From Pollenia angustigena (Eukaryota > Arthropoda > Insecta > Diptera > Polleniidae), in assembly GCA_930367215.1 (NCBI GenBank), contig OV884059.1, positions 247,131,803-247,195,802 of the forward strand: 64,000 nt of DNA, given 5' to 3'. The stretch's first letter is position 1. Each line of letters starts with the position of its first letter. Under the pieces are notes generated by a model, which saw only the letters and a list, made by a program, of their open reading frames with translations, was not told where the DNA came from and ran no database searches. Made by a program: the position numbers and the translations under genes. Of the stretch, positions 49,401-58,400 are shown one piece after another.

Positions 49401-52400
49401 AAAATATACAAAGTCATGGATAATATAAAAAAATAAATAAATTGTCACTTTATGAAACATTTTGAATACATATGAACAATGTACATTAGGGGCTTCGCAA
49501 AAAAAAGAAATTTTTTTTTGCTTTCATCTCAAAAGATTCTACTAGGATTATAAAAAAAACTCTCCCAAAAGATAAGCGACGCTCAACGACTTTAAGTTTT
49601 TCCATATTAATTACATGTGCAAGCAATTAAACAATTTTTGTAGGAAATAACACCTCTTAAATGATTTTCAAGTAAACTAAACGGGTAAAAAATGATCTGA
49701 CTTTGAATAAACAAAAACACTTTTTGTTACAAGTAGTTTCTGATTACCCAAAAATTACCTGGTATTTAAAGTCTAATAACGTTTTACCCGTTTAGTTAAC
49801 GAAAAAAATAATTAAAGAGATTTTTTGTGGAAAATTTAATTTTCTACAAGAACAAAAAAAATTATCTTATGAAATTTGTATGGAAAAACGGAAAGTCATT
49901 GAGCGACGCGTAGAATTCAAATATGGAGTTGATCTTGAGGAAGAACTTTTTTTATACCTTCCAAGGATTTTTTGACATGATGGTACTTCAAAAAACAGTT
50001 TTTTTGAAGCACCCTATTGTTCATATGTATTCCTCAATACTGAATAGTTGATAGATATGAGTAAAAGAATGACTGCATGGTAGAGATGAAAAGAAAATCT
50101 TATTTTATCTATTACAGTAAATCGTCTAATACTTATTGAGAAAATCTTTGGCATTAACATTCTTTTCTTTCTTACGATGTAATAGAAATAATTTCTTTTG
50201 TGGTATAAAGAGCTAAGAATTGATAGGGGTTTCCGGGGCATAAAACACTATTTACTTTACATTCGTTCAACACATATGTACATACAAATGTATATGCATG
50301 TGTTTTCTCAATGGCAGAACAGCATCCAGGGAGGCCAAAAGAGTTTCCCATATAATTAAATACATAAAAAAATGTAATAAACGAATACAGATTTAGAAAA
50401 TCACAGAGATTAACTAATGTGTTTCTATTAGTTAATGCAGATTACGTCCCAGATGAACAGTCTTCTACACATGTATTTTATTAAAAGTGTATAAATGTAA
50501 GACTTAAAATCTACTTTCATAAAACTTACCTTAATTGAGGGTGGTCCACTGGAATGCGAATCATTGTCTGCCAACACAGATGGGTTGTTTTCATCAACAA
50601 CAATTATTTCATAGTCACCATCTTGTATAGTACGACCTCCTTTATTCATTTAAAATGTTAAGAGAAAAAAAATTAATTTTAATTACATATTTTTAGAATT
50701 AAAGCCCATAAAAATAAAAGATGCTTTTAATATTTTTATGAAACGTTATAAATTTAGATTATGTAAATGAACAAAAAAAAATATTAGTTTCTAGAACTAT
50801 TTTATTAAATTAATGAAATTAAAAAATTTTAATGGAAATGTTTATTTTTAATTTTCATTTATATCGCAGTTCATGCATACACATACATACGTACACATGT
50901 ACATATGTTATTAACTGTAACGGAAGTTGGTAAAACATTTGATAATTATGTTTAACTTTATAATCAATAATAGAGTTAACATATACATATACATAACTTC
51001 CAATTCAGTGGATATTAATTCAAGAGCTATTTGAAATTGGATGTTGAAAATCTATAAATAAAAAGATATATATTTTTTTTATTTACAGCAATATGAATAG
51101 AAAATGTATTAATTACTGGTATAATAAACTGTTTGTTTTATCTTCCTCTTGAGAAATGTTTCAAAAACCATGTGATGGGTGACAGCATGTGTCTGACTAT
51201 TTTAATGCTTTCGGCACATACCGATTCCATTTTAAGTTTCGTGGGCCTAGACTGTAAACATGCTAAATCTATTTTTTAGATTGTTGGACCAAAATAATTT
51301 TTTATAAAGACGCACCTGACAAAATTTTGTGATATTAATGCAAAAACTTCTCACTGTTCATGAATCAAAAACGCCTGCCTTGATTGGATTAAATTTATGG
51401 GTGGTAGGGCTACTCAAAGTCGGAAATTTTTAATACGGCAAAAAAACGAGATTTTGAAAAAAAAAAAATACATACTTAAAATTTGAAGTGTCAGAAACTT
51501 TGCCGTTGGATCATTACTTTAAAGAATTTTTTTAATAAAAAACAGTAAGAAAATAATCATGAGGTTCCCCACTTTTTCGGCCGTGGCCGTTTTTCAGAAA
51601 CCCTATATTTAGGTAATTTTTGCAAATAAAATTTAGAACTGGCCCACTAGAATCTTCTATTTTCTCAGAAAAAATTACAAGCAGAATGACAAAATTATAT
51701 AAACCTGCGGTGAATGTAATTCTAAAGAGCTTAGCATTTTGTACATTGATGTTTTTTAAATTCATTTGTGTTGCTTTTTGGCAGTAGCTTAAGCTAGCTT
51801 ATGCAAGTTATTGTTTGGCCTAAGCAAGTAAAGATGTCGTTCGTGGCAACCTGCGTTCAAATCTCGGCTCTGCCATATTTTTTTTCTTAATACATAGATG
51901 TTTTCAAGTAAAAGAAGTTGCACGAAAATATATTTTGAATAACTAAAACTGCATTATGAAGTGAATGTATTGACTGTCAAAAAGTTCTTACACAAACCGA
52001 ACGTGAGAAACTATTTAAGAAGGAAAGTCAATTTATATTTTGAAATTAATTAGGAGATTTCAAGGTGTTCGGAAAAGCAATAAATATGAAATTCGCTACA
52101 AAAGTACTCTTTAGACTGCTTTGTAGAATTGTCTGGAAACATGATTCACGTTTACAAAGCAAGCGAAAAGAAAAATAGTTTAACTGGTACAGCTAAAAGA
52201 CGCGATAAGGGACTGGAATTCGTAAAACGAATTTCTGAAGAGAAGTTTTCTTAAGTAGAAACACATTTCAAAGAAATTCATCCCATTATTGCCGTACCAA
52301 TCTTATTAAATAGGAAGACTGTTTGTTTTTAAAATCATTTAAAAAAATGCAAAACAAAATTATAAAATATATTACAAAAATATTGGCACTCTTATTTCAT

Positions 52401-55400
52401 TATGCTTTTGCTTATTACTTTTTGAACTAATAAACAGGTCTAAATTCATATTATTTAAAAACAGTTTTTAGCTTAATTGAGATGTGGATTAAATAGAAAG
52501 TATAAAGTTTAGTTTAGCGCAGTGTAAAATCGGATTTTTCCGGCGAAATGTGATTTTTTTATTATTTCATTAAATACCAACACTTTAAGCAAAACTAAAC
52601 TGTTCCGTAAAAATTTTATATACGAACTTGGTCATGACGGCGGAAATCTGGGGTCTAATTCTGGCAGTCGTGATAGAAATTTTTTTTTAGTTTGCGAAAA
52701 CTCAAATAATTGCTTTACAACACTGAAAAAATAAGTTTGATTCGTTCAGTATCGACTAAAAGAATAAGAAATAAAACTGCTTTCGAATCGAAAAAGTATT
52801 GAAAGAATGACTACAATATAATGTAAAACACGAACTCGACATCCCCAACTATCCCCCAATCTAAATGTTATTTAGCACTATGGGAAATTGCAAAAAAAAT
52901 TCTAAATAAACGTCATGTTAAATCAAATTCAGCTTTGATGGAAACAATAATAGAGTAGTGGAATAATATTACCCCTGAAATTACCAAATAAAATTGCCAT
53001 TATCTATGTCGTCTTGTTTGTCTGATGTGACAAAAGCCCAAGAAGGCCACGCACAACATTACATTTAATTTCTTAAACATACAGCAAAAAAATTTAATAC
53101 TCTAACAGCAAAAAGTTTATTCATAATACACTAACCAAACTCTGGCCAACGTTTTGCTAACCCTGCGGCCACACGATCAAGTTGTTCTTGATACTCTTTA
53201 ACATATACTGCTTGTCAAAATCTACAAAAATTAAAAGCTGTGACGTAGGCTGCACTCAATTTGTAAGCAATTTACTTTCAAGATGTCGTAAAAAAAAACA
53301 ATTTATAAAGACTAACATGTAATCAGCTGTTAAATTGATAGTAAAATTGCCAAACAAATGGAGAGGTGAAATTTAAAGCAATCTCGTGGTCAATTTAAAA
53401 AGTGTGAGTGTGTTAGTAAAAAAGTGAGTGTATTGCAAATTGAACGGAATTGAAAGGCAAAACTTGATCGTGTGGCCACCAAGTAAACTCTTGTTAACGA
53501 GCTGCCAACCGTTTACCAACTTGTGAAAAACAGCCGTTTAATTTCAAACAGTTTTGTTCGTTTTTTAATTAATTGTTTTTTTTTTTAACCCATTAACTGT
53601 CTTTTACTTAATTTATTGTAATTTTAAAAACTTTTTAAAATTTTTATATGTGAAGGGAAAAACAAAAAAAGGAAAAAAATTACAAATTCAGCGATGATTA
53701 ATGCAAAACGTGTTGCATTTTTGAGTAGTGCAATGTGGCATCATACAAATTCAGAGTTGATTTATTAAAAGTTGGCAGATGGAGAAAGTTCGTTATGAAT
53801 TAACTCTGTGCCAACAAGCTGCCAAGCTTAATCGGCATTCTAGTTAGCAGCTCGTTGTATGTAGTGTACAAACTGTGGCTAACTTTTTGTTATGAATACG
53901 GCTGTAAGTTATCAACGGCTAAAAATTTTAATTAACGAAATTGGCCGTTAATATAGTTTAATTAATGGCGATTTCTTTTCCGAGAAATATTTTGCATAAA
54001 TGTTATGTGATTTACATTTTTGTTTTCGTTTGTACAAAAAACACAACTCTGGTAACATTTTTAAAGTTCTTTTGTCAATATGTTTATGAAAAGCATGCAA
54101 AACATGTTGCATATTTTACCCTCACTTTTACTTAAGGTGTTCATTAGAGCTATAACCAAATTTTTGGCATAGTACCACGGTGTGGCCACGAATGTTTTAG
54201 TAATGAAAACACCTGTCTCCCGCCGTTTTGCGAAAAAAACCTCACGCAGGGAAGGAAATTTCTAAAACCTTCCAAGAAATTTTTCTTAGAAAAATTCTTT
54301 ATTATTTATTTTTTTTGTAGTTATACAATATTCATGTATTTATGTATTCTATATTTATATAGTAGTTTTAAATTTATATACTATTGGATGAAATAAACTT
54401 CAAGTTTTATGTTCGCAATGATTTAACCAGTGAATAAATACTTTGTACAACTTTTATTGCTCTCTCTGCATTGGAAATTGTGTATTTTTCAAAACTCCTT
54501 TAAAAGATAATAACACTGGTTAACAGCCAAAAAATACCAAGAACGCCACATGGCTAGATAAGTTAATTGGGACCTCCTGAACACGAAAAACGCTGTAATT
54601 TTTTTTCCTAAGTACCGATTTTTAGATAACTGTACTTTTGTGTGTTTGGTGTATGGTCCCACTCAAACCCTTGTGGAGCCCAACCGAAAAGTCCGATCGA
54701 AACAACAGGCACATTGTTGGAAAGATAATGGAATGCTTTTTCCGTCGATTTGCTGAAAATACAATATTTTCATCTCATATAAAATTCCGTTTTTTTTTAA
54801 ATACGTTAAAACTGATGGGCTTAAAAAACGGAATTTTATATGAGATGAAAATATTGTCGTTCCACAAAATCCTTAATAAAAACTTTATTTTTCATCCGAT
54901 TTTTTTCAAATTACGCTTAAAATGTTGGTAATTAAATATACTATTTGGTTAAAGAATAAAACATTCCAGATATTTAATATAACGTAGAAAAAAAAACGAA
55001 ATAAAAATGAAAAATTTTGAAAAAAACGTAAAAAATAGGCAAATTTTGAAATTTGAAGTGCCATAACTCAGCCATTTCTTATCAGATTATCGACGGAAAA
55101 GGCATTCAATTACCTTTCCAACAATGTGCCACTTGTTTCGATCGGATTTTTCGGTTGGGCTCCACAAGGGTTTGAGTGGGACCATACACCGAAAAACACA
55201 AAAGTACCGTTATCTAAAAAACGGTACTTATGAAAAAAAATTACAGCGTTTTTCGTTTTCAGGAGGTCCCAATTAACTTATCTAGGCATGTGACGTTTTT
55301 GGTACTTTTCCAAATAAAAAATTTGTAAAGCAGTTAATCTAAGCATTTTGTGATGGTACAATCTATGAAATTCGGATCATTGCTTATATTTTTAAATCGC

Positions 55401-58400
55401 TTTAAGCATAAGGTATTTTATTCAGGTTTTTACACATAACGAATTTTGAACCGCGATGAATTGTAAACCGTAGGAAAATTTTTAAATCTAAAGCAGTGGA
55501 TAAATTCCAAAATAGCATTTAAGTGATACGTACAGGAATATATACAAATATCAGGTGCATATTTTTTAAAATTTCCTTGAAATAAAAATGGTTGTTTTCA
55601 AACTTCCACCCGATCCCTGCGTGAACTTTTTTAACAATCCGAACAAATTATCATATTTTTTATTAATATCTTTTAATGTTCTACACGACTATACTATGCC
55701 GTTTTAGATATTCGCAAAAAGTGGAAAAAAGTTATAGTTCTAGTGTTCATACTGTTCTGTACTTACAACTTTGTTTGTATAAACAAGGTTTTATTTTGTT
55801 TGTCATAACACCTACCGCTCATAATTTTGTGAAAAGAATATTTAAAACAATATGTAAACATTTTTAATTATTAAAATAAAAAAAATATATGAATATACTA
55901 TATCATTTTAATTTTTTCCCAGCCATAAGTGATGTCAATATTCGTTTCCAAACCGTAATAGTGTGCAGAAACCGCTAGAAAAGCTTTAAACATCGCCATT
56001 TAAGTACATTAATGATAAAAGTTTTATAATTGTAAATAAAAGCAGCTAATTTTGTTCTATTGAAGTAAACCAACATGTTACACTACGGTAACATTTTTTT
56101 TCCCGAAAATAAATCGCAATAAGTAAAAATAGTTTTTGTTTCCTATTTTTCTGCTTGACATTTAAAAACATATTAAGTGCTGGTTCACACTCTTCAAGTT
56201 TAAGCCGTCAAGAGGAAAAGAAATGGCATTCTCTGTTCCCATCTCTCCCAAAAACTCAAGAGTGTAAACCTGTTCCAAAGAATCCAATGTTAAACTTTAA
56301 TTAAAAACATTATTCTGGCGTATGTAAGCTTTTGTAAGTCTGTGTAGGTAGAACTAAACCTCTGATTGATTTTTTGCATTTTTCCAAGTTAACAACCTAA
56401 AGTCTCAACATTTCCATTATGCAATAATGTGCATTAAGGTGCATTGAAATTGTGCAATCAGTAAATAAGTGCATTTAATATGAAAAATCACAGGATAAAC
56501 GATAAAACGAATTATAACAACAAAAAAAAAAAATTAATTTAAGCAAAATTTTTGTCCTTAGCAAACAAAGAATGCCCTTAAAAAGTGAATAAAAAGTACA
56601 AAAAGAGGTAGCCGTTTTACTTTTATGTAAAAAAAAGAATAATGTAAATATCAAGAACAGCAACATAAACTTATGCAAAAGAAGAGAAAAACACAAAAAC
56701 AAGATGTTTGAAATCAAGAAAAAGAAACTATAAATAAAATAAAATAAAAAAAAACCATTAAGACGCTTGAGGCATAAGAACAAAAAACAAAGAAATAACT
56801 AAAAAGTGACTAATTAAACGAATAAAAATAAAAACTGAAAGACTTGCTGTAGTACTCGTTCAAGTTCTTTAAAGAAAAAGAAACAAATGCTTAAACGAAA
56901 TCGCAAAACTTGATTGCCGTAATAAATTAAAGACAAAGAAAGAAGATGAGGGAGGATAGACTCACACATCCATAAATTGGAAAAGAAAAGTATGCTCGTA
57001 CTTGAACGAAATAAAAAAGCAACGAAAGAATTCCAAATGAAGTAACTCTCATTAATACCTGTTCCAGTTGCGGTACGGCCATTATAGCGATAATTGTTAT
57101 TAATGCCATTATTGTTTTTATACACTGAAGCTCCTATTGATGCAGCTGCTGCTGCTGACGCTGCGGCAGATGAAGCAACAATACCTAAACCACCTACATG
57201 CATTCCACCAGCACCACTAACAACAGCACCTGATCCCAAAACATGACCATTACGTATATGTCGGCCATTATTCATGATGGCCATAGGATTGTGATTATTG
57301 CTACTGCCACAGCCGACGCCGATATTATTGCTGATGTTAGCGTTGTTGCCGTTGGTAACCGGATTGGCAACGAGGCCGTTTAACATGACATGTTGTGTGT
57401 GATAATCAACAATACCATTCGGATGTGATGTCGTGCCATTTAATCCATTCATCATCATGCCAGACGTTGTACGCATGTATGGTTGTTGCAAATGATTATG
57501 ATTGTGATAAGAAACACCACTCATATCTATGCCAACATTTGCACTACTGCTCCCATTGCCACCTATTACCCCGCCAATGATTCCATTGAGATCTGGCTGT
57601 TGTTGATTTTGTTGTGGTGTTGAAATTTTACCATTTAACACTTGATTACCATTTATCATACTGTAGTGACCTGCTGCTGCAGGATGTAACTGTTGATGTT
57701 GGTGCTGCTGTTGTTGTTGTTGTTGCTGTTGAAGTTGATAGTGATGCTTTTGTCCATGTCTATTCGCAGTGTGATGATGGGGCTGAGAAGCCAAACTTGA
57801 AAGAGAGGACGTTGAAGCCGGCTGGGATGTATTTGTTGAAGAGGTCGAAGGACTTGTCGATTGAGTTGCTAGAGGAGGCGAGGGGCAATGAGTTGTATAT
57901 GTTGCATTATTTATTGTATGATTGTGGTTCTGATAATATTGTGGATGCTGTTGTTGTGTTTGCTGCTGTTGATGTGTCATGTGATGATGATTGTGTTGTA
58001 AATGATTCGTTTGTTGCTGCTGCAGCTGAGGATGGTGTGGCGGTGATGACATTTGTTGCTGATAATAGACTTGCTGTTGGTGATGAGGTTGCTGTTGCAT
58101 TGTAGGTTGCTGTTGCATATTCGAAGCCGTTACATGATTTTGATGTGAACCGGGTAAAAATTGTGGGTACACGTGATGTGACCATTGGGGAAATAAAGGA
58201 CGACCTGACGATTCTACTCAGCGAATATTGTTTTCGAATTTGTTAATAATGTTCGAAATAAGGAATTAAAACAAACGATTTTTCAACAAAACAAAAAAAA
58301 AAAATAAATAAATAACACAAAAATCCGAGTTTATTACCAAATAAAAAAATTTTAAATAACGAAATCATTATGAATGAGAGTGTAGGTTTACGTTTACACA

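Noticed and set aside
50637..50649. ATG at 50649 as an alternative rugose start (MNKGGRTIQ)
   Set aside because: A branch-like TTAAC with an acceptor lies directly before RTIQ, and the upstream exons join in phase, so it is more likely intronic sequence.
54638..54931. 97-residue frame with [15 protein letters not shown]
   Set aside because: It reads through the arm and inner hairpin of an inverted-repeat element.
56475..56783. 102-residue Phe/Leu-rich frame on the minus strand
   Set aside because: T-rich intronic sequence with no motif or splice context.
57395..58185. Plus-strand and alternate-frame open frames over the Gln-rich exon (57395-57580, 57614-58105, 57907-58185)
   Set aside because: CAG/CAA and GGN repeats keep several frames open; only the rugose frame has matching splice phases.
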